Notes under the pieces: generated by a model
Seen by the model: the letters and a program-made list of their open reading frames with translations, nothing else
Told to the model about the DNA's origin: nothing
The model's database searches: none
Part shown: positions 15,631 to 23,839 of the stretch, piece by piece
Numbering within the stretch: position 1 is the first letter of the stretch
How the letters are laid out: every line of letters starts with the position of its first letter
Program-made: the position numbers and the translations under genes
NCBI GenBank assembly: GCA_003230195.1
Contig: QIHH01000120.1
Location: 1-29,644, forward strand
Origin: Gammaproteobacteria bacterium
GTDB lineage: Bacteria; Pseudomonadota; Gammaproteobacteria; SZUA-140
Direction: 5' to 3'
Length of the DNA: 29,644 nt

Positions 15631-16068
15631 ATGTCATCTAAGATCAAGCGTAATGTGTTGCAATCGATGATCATTGGGGTATTAGCGTATATGGGGGCTC
15701 TGGGGGTCCCGCAGCCTGCGCAAGCAGAGTATGCTGATATCGTGATCAATAATTATGCTGATGCAGCAGGAATGCGCCCTGCAGTTTTCCCGCATTGGTT
15801 CCACCGAATTCGTTTCCGTTGTAAAGTTTGTCATACCGACCTCGGCTTTGCGTTTAAAGCGGGTGGTAATAAAATTGATATGGCAAAAATCATCGATGGT
15901 AAGTTCTGTGGTGCCTGTCATAACGGTGAAATTGCATGGTCAGTGGAGAACTGTGCCATGTGTCATTCCGGGATACCGGGGCAACCAACCCATTTTCACG
16001 GCAGCACGGTGCAACGTCTGATTGCGCCAGCGTATCAGCCACTTCCAACTAACGATGCTAAGAAATAA
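15631..16068 (+). CDS. Periplasmic c7-like triheme cytochrome
   Basis: The 145-residue protein has a signal peptide ending near QPAQAEY and three haem sites: CKVCH (64-68), CGACH (93-97) and CAMCH (108-112). Upstream His55 and His58 (FPHWFH) and other histidines can serve as distal ligands. Size and arrangement fit the cytochrome c7/c3 superfamily of small periplasmic electron shuttles, which carry electrons between the inner-membrane and outer-membrane modules. It starts after GGGGAGAG at good spacing, has its own likely promoter, and is followed after 14 bp by another triheme gene, so it probably belongs to a highly expressed two-gene unit ending near the hairpin at 16798. Confidence 0.92.
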   Translation: MSSKIKRNVLQSMIIGVLAYMGALGVPQPAQAEYADIVINNYADAAGMRPAVFPHWFHRIRFRCKVCHTDLGFAFKAGGNKIDMAKIIDGKFCGACHNGEIAWSVENCAMCHSGIPGQPTHFHGSTVQRLIAPAYQPLPTNDAKK

Positions 16069-16082
16069 GAGGAAGGTAAGCA

Positions 16083-16751
16083 ATGAATCATAAAACTAAA
16101 GCTATTTCCTTTTCTCTAGCAATGCTGATGTCTGCGTTTGCGTGGAATACGCAGAGTTATGCGAATGAGGCAACAGGGGTGGAATTACCAGTGATGTTGG
16201 CCGAAATTTCTTCAGTCAACACCTTTAACGTTAACTTGAAGAAGCCTAAATCACGTAATCTTCCACCTGCAGAAGATGGCATTCATGATCCGGAAAATGA
16301 AGCCACTCACTCGTTGCAGCATCCGCTTGATGCCTATAAAGGGTTGCCAACAAGTGAATATGGTAACTACGTTGACTGGGTGAAGGCGCTTGATGAAGGG
16401 AAATTACGTCCGCGTTGGGATCGTTCCGATCCAAACGAAGAGCCATTTGTACTCGATCTTGATATTGTGCGTCCAGTAAAGGCATCTGTGCCCGATGTGG
16501 TCTTCCCACATCGTCAACACACAGAGTGGCTTTACTGCTCAAACTGTCATCCTGCGATCTTCATTCCGCAAAAGAATGCAAATCAAATCAGCATGTCTGC
16601 GATTCTCTTAGGCGAAAAATGTGGTGTTTGTCATGGCAAGGTTTCCTTTCCAATCGAGACCAAGACTTGTCGTAAGTGTCATTCCAAGCCAAAGCCAGCT
16701 GGTTGGACGCCTCCTTTGAGTGAAGCAACACTGAAGAATCCCTGGAAATAA
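16083..16751 (+). CDS. Triheme c7-type cytochrome, copy A
   Basis: The 222-residue exported protein has a signal peptide (about 1-28) and an N-terminal haem-free domain containing LPPAEDGIHDPENEATHSLQ. Its C-terminal c7-type triheme domain holds CSNCH (152-156), CGVCH (180-184) and CRKCH (196-200). Distinctive text around the haems (FPHRQHTEWLYC, HPAIFIPQK, MSAILLGEKCGVCHGKVSFP) is shared almost block by block with the protein at 18219, so they are paralogues. His142/His146 before haem 1 are likely distal ligands. It has a strong ribosome-binding site, GAGGAAGG. It probably relays electrons in the periplasm; the role of the N-terminal domain is unknown. Confidence 0.9.
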   Translation: MNHKTKAISFSLAMLMSAFAWNTQSYANEATGVELPVMLAEISSVNTFNVNLKKPKSRNLPPAEDGIHDPENEATHSLQHPLDAYKGLPTSEYGNYVDWVKALDEGKLRPRWDRSDPNEEPFVLDLDIVRPVKASVPDVVFPHRQHTEWLYCSNCHPAIFIPQKNANQISMSAILLGEKCGVCHGKVSFPIETKTCRKCHSKPKPAGWTPPLSEATLKNPWK

Positions 16752-16797
16752 CCGACATATTAATCAGAGCTGACACATATTCTAAGGATTAATAATT

Positions 16798-16826
16798 AAC
16801 GCCGGGCGAGTCCATCGCCCGGCGTT
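16798..16826 (+). promoter_or_regulatory. Perfect 12-bp G+C-rich hairpin between cluster segments
   Basis: AACGCCGGGCGA and TCGCCCGGCGTT pair perfectly around a 5-nt loop in the 134-bp gap after triheme copy A. There is no following T-run, so an mRNA-stabilising or processing hairpin, or a partial (Rho-assisted) stop, is likelier than a simple intrinsic terminator. Confidence 0.6.
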
Positions 16827-16885
16827 CCATATAGTGTGTTTCAGGCAAGATTAATTGTTCAGTTGATTTTAAGGAATTTGAAACC

Positions 16886-18217
16886 ATGAAAATACCATTC
16901 CAAATGCGTTTACCTGTTCATCTTGGGGTGAGTGCTATCCTGCTAGGATTGGCAATGCCCAGTTATGCCTTCGATGATGATTGGGGTGATGGCGGGGCGC
17001 TTGAAATTGAGCGTATTTTTGTGGTCACTGCTCAGGATAAGCCAGACACCCATCCATTTTATGGTGTAGGTCATAAACGTGGTATGGATGTGGATGGTGT
17101 ACCTGGAAAGGAATTGGTGCTGACGCGTGGCAAGAGTTATGCCTTTCGGGTGGATACCGATATAAAGCATGATTTCTATCTGTCAACCGAGTCGGTAGGC
17201 TGGGGAGCCTCGGTGCTGGCAGAGGGAGTTGAAGGTAATTTTACCTATGACGGTATTGTTACCATCGAAACTGACAACAAAACACCCAAAGAATTTTTTT
17301 ATGCTTGTCGTAACCATAAATATATGGGCGGCAAAATTCATATTGCGAATGCAGGTGAAGAAGATAAGGTAGTCCTTGGTAAGATTGATATCTCGAAATT
17401 GCCGCCAACAAAACCGCCGAAGCCTGTTTCAGAGCGGACGGTGGAGCAAAAAATCAGCTTTGCAGACATGTTTGTTAGCCAGTCGTCAGCGGCGAAACGC
17501 GTCGCTAATAGTGATAATGATAAGGCAAAAGTTGCCTACACAGATGCACACGATCGCCTCAATAAAGCGAAGATAGCACTGGATGCGAGCGATCTGGTAT
17601 TGGCGCTATTTGAGGTGGATGAATCACTTCGCTCGATGAGTACCGCGGCTCGCTTGGTACCGACACCCGAGCAGCTAGAAGAACAGAAACGACTATTTAC
17701 TGCGCTTCTGGAAGAGGTGAAGTCTTTTGAGACGTCATATAAACGTAATGTTGAGCGGCTGGAGAAGAGTGGCCGCACAGACGTGCGTGATGACCTAAGT
17801 TATGCAGAATTAGAAAGTACCATTGAAGCGGCAGAAAGTCTTTACGAGATGAAGGAAATTGTTGCGGCTAATCGTTTGATGAAAAATTTACAGAAAGCGA
17901 TTACATCCGCATTGGGCAAGATGCTTGACAACACCACAGTGGTATATGATAAAAACTTTGAGACGCCACTGGAGGAGTTTGAATACGAGCTAGCGCGCTA
18001 TCTTAGCTATGAAGAGTTGGTCCCGCTAGCAATCGAGCAGAAACGCCCTTCTAAGCGAGCGATAGATTTGATGGATCAGTTTGTTGTTAAAGGTAAAGAT
18101 ATCTACCGGCAATCAATTCCAGTGGCAAAAGGAAAAGACTACAAAAATGCGATTTTGATGCTGCAGGGTGCAACGTTTCAGTTGCAACGTGCATTACGGA
18201 TGGTAGGAGTGAGATAG
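16886..18217 (+). CDS. Cupredoxin-helical fusion protein
   Basis: The 443-residue exported protein has a signal peptide (about 1-28). Residues about 38-155 form a cupredoxin-like domain with His95 (KHDFYLS) and the loop FFYACRNHKYMGG, giving Cys141-x2-His144-x2-Met147. This is the ligand spacing of an amicyanin-type type-1 copper site. After a Pro/Lys linker (about 170-182) comes a long, charged, mostly helical domain (about 185-443) of unknown type with possible coiled-coil segments. A periplasmic blue-copper electron carrier tethered to a scaffold or docking domain is the obvious hypothesis. It sits between the two paralogous triheme genes and ends 1 bp before the next start. Copper binding is inferred from the residues; the helical part is not recognised. 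Confidence 0.75.
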   Translation: MKIPFQMRLPVHLGVSAILLGLAMPSYAFDDDWGDGGALEIERIFVVTAQDKPDTHPFYGVGHKRGMDVDGVPGKELVLTRGKSYAFRVDTDIKHDFYLSTESVGWGASVLAEGVEGNFTYDGIVTIETDNKTPKEFFYACRNHKYMGGKIHIANAGEEDKVVLGKIDISKLPPTKPPKPVSERTVEQKISFADMFVSQSSAAKRVANSDNDKAKVAYTDAHDRLNKAKIALDASDLVLALFEVDESLRSMSTAARLVPTPEQLEEQKRLFTALLEEVKSFETSYKRNVERLEKSGRTDVRDDLSYAELESTIEAAESLYEMKEIVAANRLMKNLQKAITSALGKMLDNTTVVYDKNFETPLEEFEYELARYLSYEELVPLAIEQKRPSKRAIDLMDQFVVKGKDIYRQSIPVAKGKDYKNAILMLQGATFQLQRALRMVGVR

Positions 18218-18218
18218 C

Positions 18219-18869
18219 ATGACGCAGGCCATGAGCGAACGATCACAGAACACACTGCCAATGAGTGGCTGGTTGTATGTGCTCGTACTGACGGCTTGTT
18301 TTTGTTTTAATGCGCCAAGCAATGCGGCAGAGTCAGCGTTTACGGATGCTGCTAATCCTTCAGAACCAGGCATTACGGCAGTTTGGTCTCGCGGTCTGCA
18401 TTTTCAGACTGAAGGTGAAGTGGTGCCACTAGCTGAAGATGGCATTCACGATCCAACCAATGATGCGGTGAAACTGCTACAGGAGCCATATGAAGCGATG
18501 GCCGAATTCCCGCGTGATTCGCAGGGTATTATTGACTGGGTAGAGACGCTGCGCCAGGGCTTGATTGCCCCTCGTATGAGCCTGACCGGTGAAGAAGAGA
18601 TGTACCCGGTTGATTTCGATATTATCTTTACAAATACGGGTTCAATGCCACATGTCCGTTTTCCGCATTTAGAACATACTGAGTGGCTGACCTGCGCTAA
18701 CTGTCATCCATTGATCTTTATTCCTCAAAAAGGCGGTAATCCTGTCTCCATGTCTGCAATTATTCAAGGTGAATATTGTGGTGTCTGTCATGGTAAGGTT
18801 GCCTTTCCACCAACGATGAATTGCGGCCGATGTCACTCCGTTCCAAATCAAACCAACTTGCGGCGCTAA
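18219..18869 (+). CDS. Triheme c7-type cytochrome, copy B
   Basis: The 216-residue exported protein is paralogous to the one at 16083. It shares PLAEDGIHDPTNDAVKLLQ, FPHLEHTEWLTCANCHP, IFIPQK and MSAIIQGEYCGVCHGKVAFP. Its haem sites are CANCH (159-163), CGVCH (187-191) and CGRCH (202-206). The hydrophobic segment at about 17-30 (LYVLVLTACFCF) is preceded by a longer polar N-terminus than usual; an alternative start at Met15 would shorten it. The start codon is 1 bp after the cupredoxin stop, with AGGAG inside the end of that gene, so the two are translationally coupled. Its 3' end overlaps the next start by 40 bp. Confidence 0.9.
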   Translation: MTQAMSERSQNTLPMSGWLYVLVLTACFCFNAPSNAAESAFTDAANPSEPGITAVWSRGLHFQTEGEVVPLAEDGIHDPTNDAVKLLQEPYEAMAEFPRDSQGIIDWVETLRQGLIAPRMSLTGEEEMYPVDFDIIFTNTGSMPHVRFPHLEHTEWLTCANCHPLIFIPQKGGNPVSMSAIIQGEYCGVCHGKVAFPPTMNCGRCHSVPNQTNLRR

Positions 18870-20062
18870 TCGCACTGACATCCTCCCTCTTTATGGGGGG
18901 GTGTACAATGTTGTTAAAAGACTCTGCTTCGAGCGCTGCTAATGCAACACATCAGTCACTTTTTGGCTGGCGTGATATTGACGGCGGAATTGAATCAGCA
19001 TGGACAGATAACGCTGGTTTACCATCTTTTATTGCTGGGCAACGATACGTACGTTTTGTGCGGCCGGTGCAGGTAGCTGCACGCGGTAACTTTGTCTTTG
19101 TGGTTGATGCCGGTACTGAACTACTTTATCGCTACGATCTAAGTCGTAATGAGTTGAAGATTGTGTTGCATCTCAAGAAGTATATGGCTGGCGAAGTAAC
19201 GGACCTTTACGTTTACCCTGATCATTCATTTCTTCTGGTAGACGCCGATTCTGCACGTGTGCTGCACTTTAATCGCAATGGGGGTCTGATCCGTGTTTTT
19301 CAGGATAGTTTAAACCTGATTCGTCCTGTCGCGGTTACCTATGACGAAGAGATGGGCCGTGTATTGATTGCCGATGGCTCCAGTGATGACGTGTTGGTGT
19401 TTTCAACAACAGGGCAGTTACAGGGAGTGATTGGCACCCGTGGTGTCGAAGAAGGGCAATTTTTAAATATTACAGCGATGACTTCTGGTGCTGATGGCAT
19501 TTACGTTACCGCACGTCTTGGACATCGATTACAGCTCATGGGGCGTGATGGTTCACACCTGAAATCATTTCAGTCTGATGCGGTGGTGTTTCCATTGGCG
19601 GTTGCGGTTGATAGAAGTGGCAATACATTTGTTAGTGATTACCTTGATAACTCAATTAAGGTTTTTCAGGGCGAGCTGTTTCTTGAAAGCATAGCTGGAT
19701 CTGGAATTACACCTGGTCGTTTTAAGAGGATTAGTGATCTGTGGTATGACGAAGGCTTTCTCTATGCAGTCGATAGTCTTAATGGGCGGATTCAGGTGTT
19801 AAGGGTTGAGGTGATTGAGCCTGAAATAGAAACGTTTGTTGAAGAGGGGGTTGCTCCCACTGATGCTGGTGATCAAGCTGCGGCTGCCGAGGCGTTGCGC
19901 TTAGATATACCAGCCGTTGAGGAGGAACTGGAAGGCGCACAGAGTGAGCTAGAAAAATTAGAGGTGGAACTAGAAGCCGAAGCCGCTCGTACAGAATTAG
20001 AGGCGGCGAAAGCTGAGCCTGTTCAAGTGATTGATTTACCCAGTAGCGAAACTCAGGAATAA
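18830..20062 (+). CDS. NHL beta-propeller lipoprotein with acidic tail
   Basis: The protein has 410 residues. ATG at 18830 begins a lipoprotein signal (LAALIALTSSLFMGGCT) with lipidated Cys at about 25 and Thr at +2, favouring outer-membrane sorting. The body has NHL-type repeats: VFVVDAGTELLYRYDL, RVLIADGSSDDVLVF, GIYVTARLGHRLQLM, TFVSDYLDNSIKVF and LYAVDSLNGRIQVL. These should form a propeller. The last ~70 residues are Ala/Glu-rich and probably helical. It starts inside the preceding triheme gene (40-bp overlap), strong evidence for one operon. Propellers in such clusters may scaffold cytochromes. A TTG at 18821 is possible but poorer. Confidence 0.85.
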   Translation: MSLRSKSNQLAALIALTSSLFMGGCTMLLKDSASSAANATHQSLFGWRDIDGGIESAWTDNAGLPSFIAGQRYVRFVRPVQVAARGNFVFVVDAGTELLYRYDLSRNELKIVLHLKKYMAGEVTDLYVYPDHSFLLVDADSARVLHFNRNGGLIRVFQDSLNLIRPVAVTYDEEMGRVLIADGSSDDVLVFSTTGQLQGVIGTRGVEEGQFLNITAMTSGADGIYVTARLGHRLQLMGRDGSHLKSFQSDAVVFPLAVAVDRSGNTFVSDYLDNSIKVFQGELFLESIAGSGITPGRFKRISDLWYDEGFLYAVDSLNGRIQVLRVEVIEPEIETFVEEGVAPTDAGDQAAAAEALRLDIPAVEEELEGAQSELEKLEVELEAEAARTELEAAKAEPVQVIDLPSSETQE

Positions 20063-20069
20063 ACATATC

Positions 20070-21146
20070 ATGATCATGAATTTCCGCTACTGGCTGGTGG
20101 CGCTGTTATGCTTGGTTTTTTCCGGTTGTGCCTCTACGCCTGCCGTTTTGAAGTACGATCTTGATGAGATGGCTGGTGTTGTCTGGCCTGCCTCTCCAGA
20201 GGTTGCTCGTTATCAATACGTGGGCCAGCTAACGGGCGAAGAAAATTTTATCCATTCGAGTGATGATGTCTCAATAGGGCGTAAGGTTTTTGAGTGGGTG
20301 GTGGGGATTATGGTGGGGGATGAGAGGCCGACCGTCTTGCAACGACCGCAATCTGGAACGGTAGATCGTGATGGGCGTGTTTATGTTACCGATGTGAGTC
20401 GTGCGGCATTATATGTATTTGATGGGCAGAACGGCCGACTTGATGTGTGGGAGATGGCGGGTGAGGCGTTACGTTTTAAAACACCGATTGGTGTAGTGGT
20501 GATTGATAAAATAGACGGTGAACGTGAAATTCTAGTGGTGGATGCGGATCTTAAGCGTGTCGTCAGGTTGGATCAGCAGGGTAAGCCGCTCGGCCACTTT
20601 GGTAGTGATGTATTAAACCGCCCAACGGGACTGGCGCGTGATCCGCAAAGTGGGCAACTTTATGTCGCTGATACCCATGGACATGATATCAAGGTCTTTA
20701 GTGCCGATGGTCTGTTGCTAAAGACGATTGGCGTAGGAGCGCGCGGTGAAGGAGATGGGCAATTTAACTCACCGACCCACCTGACTTTTGCTGCGGGCCA
20801 GTTGTATGTGACGGACACACTTAATTCTCGGGTTAAAATATTTACCGCAGAGGGTGAATTTGTACGTGCATTTGGACGACGAGGGCTTTTTGTTGGCGAC
20901 CTGCCTCGCCCCAAAGGGGTGGCGGTTGATAAAGACGGAAACATCTATGTGGTGGAATCCTATTATGATCATCTGTTAGTATTCAATGGTGAAGGGAATC
21001 TGCTTTTGCCGATTGGCGGTTCAGGTAGTGGCGTAGGGCAGTTCTACCTACCTGCAGGTGTCTGGACTGATCACCATGACAGAATATATGTGGCCGATAG
21101 TTTCAATGGTCGAATCGTGATATTGCAATATTTGGGAGGGGCATGA
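20070..21146 (+). CDS. NHL beta-propeller lipoprotein
   Basis: The 358-residue lipoprotein has the lipobox LVFSGC-A with lipidated Cys at about 20 and Ala at +2, so it is probably anchored in the outer membrane. At least five NHL repeats follow the pattern GxVYVTDxxxxxVxVF, for example RVYVTDVSRAALYVFDG, GQLYVADTHGHDIKVFSADG, GQLYVTDTLNSRVKIF, GNIYVVESYYDHLLVF and RIYVADSFNGRIVIL. It lies 7 bp after the other propeller and its stop overlaps the start of the 11-heme cytochrome by 4 bp (ATGA), so it is cotranslated with that cytochrome and likely interacts with it. ATG at 20076 is an alternative start. The propellers are clearly of one family but not close copies. Confidence 0.88.
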   Translation: MIMNFRYWLVALLCLVFSGCASTPAVLKYDLDEMAGVVWPASPEVARYQYVGQLTGEENFIHSSDDVSIGRKVFEWVVGIMVGDERPTVLQRPQSGTVDRDGRVYVTDVSRAALYVFDGQNGRLDVWEMAGEALRFKTPIGVVVIDKIDGEREILVVDADLKRVVRLDQQGKPLGHFGSDVLNRPTGLARDPQSGQLYVADTHGHDIKVFSADGLLLKTIGVGARGEGDGQFNSPTHLTFAAGQLYVTDTLNSRVKIFTAEGEFVRAFGRRGLFVGDLPRPKGVAVDKDGNIYVVESYYDHLLVFNGEGNLLLPIGGSGSGVGQFYLPAGVWTDHHDRIYVADSFNGRIVILQYLGGA

Positions 21147-23839
21147 GAGGTCATTTTACAGCCACGTCGTTGATCCTGTTTGCTGTTGTATCAATGGCAG
21201 AGTCTGCTTATGCTGCACGCATCTCAGATATCGCGAATACAAAACATAACTTTTCGGCGACAGTCGCACCGAGTGAGACCACGCGTACGGTTCAGGCAGT
21301 TTCTGAATCTCAGATTTGTGCGTTTTGCCATACACCGCATGGCGCGACTAACGAAGCGCGCACGCCACTTTGGAATCGCACTCTCTCGACGGCGACCTAT
21401 GCGCCCTATAATTCAAGCTCATTGGATGCAACTGATTTGGGGCAACCCGAAGGGAAGTCTAAACTCTGTTTATCATGTCACGATGGTACGTTGGCACTTG
21501 GTTCAGTGAATGTATTAAACCGCGAAGAACTTAAAAAAGAGGGGCGAGAAATTCCTTTTCAGGGGACACGAGCCGATGGCAGTATTCCAGATGGTCACGG
21601 TGAGTCAACTGGTTTTACGCGCCGTATTGGTGTTGATTTAACTAATGATCACCCGATTTCTTTTACTTTCGATAGTGCTCAGGCAGCACGTGATGGTGAA
21701 CTCTACAACCCTGATGTTGAGTTGCACATAAGAGAGCGCTCACCAGGAAATGGCCCGCCATTCCCGCAGTCACAACATACGGGTGTGGAGGGGTATTTAC
21801 CGTTGGAAAATGGCCAAGTGGAATGTGTCACTTGTCATGACCCGCATATTCGCTCGGATGATCCTAATGAAGGCAACATTAAGTTCTTACGTGTCAACCG
21901 CCTGCAGCGCCATGCAGAGCCGGTAGACGGGCAGTTCAATGCAGACAACGACATCATTTGTATTTCTTGCCATGATAAAGAAGGGTGGGTTGGGTCTGCA
22001 CATGCTAACCGTTTAGCGGCAGATGAAACCTATCAACTACCAGCTGGCAATCTGCGTGAATTTCCACGTGATACTCAAGTGTGGCAAGCATCATGCTTGA
22101 ACTGTCATGACCCTCATACTGTGGAAGGTTCACGTCGAATTTTGCGCGAGGGTACCGATGGACCGACCAGGATTGATCCCGTGACCGGCGGTAAGTTTAA
22201 GCAAGGTGGAGAGCATGCAATTGAAGAAGTCTGTTTTGCCTGTCATTCACCCGATGGCGATGTGTTAGTTGGGCAGGGCAGTGTTGGTTTTCAGGTGCCG
22301 GATGTTAAGACTGATTTTGTGACGCCAGGTAACACCCATATGCCAATGCAGAGTGCAGATCAACGCGCTGGTCGTGAAGTGCATTCGATTGGTAGCGGCC
22401 GCGACGGTGTTGAAGGAAAAACTCGAGGCCAAGATTTTGTTGAATCCCCAGAGATGATGGGTAAGGGGAATTTGATGAATCGCCATGTGGAATGTACCGA
22501 TTGTCATAACCCACATCGTGTCGCAAAAAACCGCATGTTCAATGCAGATAATGCGATACCCGATGTGGAGGGTACGCACCCGCACACGCCCGCTGATATT
22601 GCCGCTAATGGTTTAACCATGCACAGCAATCTTGCTTCTGGGGTATTAAGGGGCATTACGGGTGTCGAGCCTGTGTATGGATCAGCTGCCTTTGGTAGCG
22701 AACCGGTGAGTTTTACCCTTAAACGTGGAGACCCTGGTACTGGCGGAAGTACTGACGTTGGCGCCCCTTATGTCACGCGTGAGTATCAGGTTTGTCTTAA
22801 ATGCCATTCAAACTATTCTTACGACACGCCACCGCCTTTAGGACTGCATGGTGGTAGTACTGCACCGGGTACCAATGCGATGTTTGAATACACTAACCAG
22901 GCAATGGAGTATCAAGCACCTCCTTCACATATGGGGGAGGTAAGTTCATTTCCCGCGCCAGGCTGGGGGCCTTTTGTTGGCATGGATGGCGCTGGAAACA
23001 GTGTTGATTTTGAGAAAAATAATCATCGCTCATGGCACCCTGTGATGGATAGAACAGGGCGTACGGCGGGTGTGGGCACCTCTTCTGGTGGAGAGCGACG
23101 TGCTGCTTCAAATGTGTGGCGAACCCCTTTTAATATAGACGGGGCAGTGGGGAATCAGACCATGTATTGCACCGACTGTCATGGTAATAACACCGCGAGT
23201 GATACCGTTATCCCGAATGGAGGTGTTAACGGTGAAGTCTGGGGGCCTCATGGCTCACAGAATAATTTTCTATTAAAAGGCCCTTGGGATGATAATACCG
23301 GGCGACAGCAGCCTGAAGGGTTGTGTTTCAGGTGCCATGATTTTGATCAATATGGGCGTGAAGTTGGGATTGCGACCTCCTTAACGCCTCCAGCACTTGC
23401 TAGTGGATTTAAAGTAGTTAATAACGTGGCCTTTGGTTGTATTAATTTTAAACTGATAAATTTACATCTCGGGCATAATAAAGCTACCGCGCCTGGCGTG
23501 ACGAATTTCCGTTGCACGCTTTGCCATATTGCCGTGCCCCATGGCTGGAAAAATAAAGTATTCCTTGCGAATCTAAATGATGTTGGGCTAGAGGCGAGCC
23601 TAGCGCCTGGCACGCAGGTGAGGTATTTAGGGTTTGCTGGTAATACGAATAAAGCGAATGGAACCGGGCGCTACTACGCTGGCCCGTATTACAATGGTGC
23701 GGCATTAAAAGTAGAGACTTTTTCGCGCAGTGGTTCCTGGCTTGAGGCAGGTTGTGGGTCATCCGGGAACCCTGGGAATGGCAAACTGGGTTTTGGTTGG
23801 ATGACGAGTATTGACGAAACATGCGCATCGCTACCATAA
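21143..23839 (+). CDS. Undecaheme (11-haem) c-type cytochrome
   Basis: The 898-residue exported protein has a signal peptide (about 1-24) and eleven CxxCH sites, at about 59, 109, 228, 273, 318, 364, 451, 551, 676, 728 and 791. Residues 28-235 are homologous to the tetraheme protein at 11863 (IANTKHNFS, CAFCHTPHGA...PLWNR, LCLSCHDGTLA, VDLTNDHPI, VECVTCHDPH). The final haem motif CTLCHIAVPHGWKNKVFLAN is followed by a haem-free ~100-residue Gly/Asn/Tyr-rich tail with two extra Cys (about 871 and 894) that may form a disulfide. It is the best candidate for the outer-surface terminal conductor. It overlaps the propeller gene before it by 4 bp and the resB-like gene after it by 19 bp. Long haem-poor spacers (456-550, 556-675) are unusual for a compact multiheme. 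Confidence 0.93.
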   Translation: MRGHFTATSLILFAVVSMAESAYAARISDIANTKHNFSATVAPSETTRTVQAVSESQICAFCHTPHGATNEARTPLWNRTLSTATYAPYNSSSLDATDLGQPEGKSKLCLSCHDGTLALGSVNVLNREELKKEGREIPFQGTRADGSIPDGHGESTGFTRRIGVDLTNDHPISFTFDSAQAARDGELYNPDVELHIRERSPGNGPPFPQSQHTGVEGYLPLENGQVECVTCHDPHIRSDDPNEGNIKFLRVNRLQRHAEPVDGQFNADNDIICISCHDKEGWVGSAHANRLAADETYQLPAGNLREFPRDTQVWQASCLNCHDPHTVEGSRRILREGTDGPTRIDPVTGGKFKQGGEHAIEEVCFACHSPDGDVLVGQGSVGFQVPDVKTDFVTPGNTHMPMQSADQRAGREVHSIGSGRDGVEGKTRGQDFVESPEMMGKGNLMNRHVECTDCHNPHRVAKNRMFNADNAIPDVEGTHPHTPADIAANGLTMHSNLASGVLRGITGVEPVYGSAAFGSEPVSFTLKRGDPGTGGSTDVGAPYVTREYQVCLKCHSNYSYDTPPPLGLHGGSTAPGTNAMFEYTNQAMEYQAPPSHMGEVSSFPAPGWGPFVGMDGAGNSVDFEKNNHRSWHPVMDRTGRTAGVGTSSGGERRAASNVWRTPFNIDGAVGNQTMYCTDCHGNNTASDTVIPNGGVNGEVWGPHGSQNNFLLKGPWDDNTGRQQPEGLCFRCHDFDQYGREVGIATSLTPPALASGFKVVNNVAFGCINFKLINLHLGHNKATAPGVTNFRCTLCHIAVPHGWKNKVFLANLNDVGLEASLAPGTQVRYLGFAGNTNKANGTGRYYAGPYYNGAALKVETFSRSGSWLEAGCGSSGNPGNGKLGFGWMTSIDETCASLP

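Noticed and set aside
16798..16826. Intrinsic terminator
   Set aside because: The hairpin is strong but is followed by CCATATAG instead of a T-run.
23464..23482. Twelfth haem site in the 11-heme protein around Cys766
   Set aside because: The segment FGCINFKLINLHLGH has no CxxCH or known variant spacing; Cys766 may be structural.
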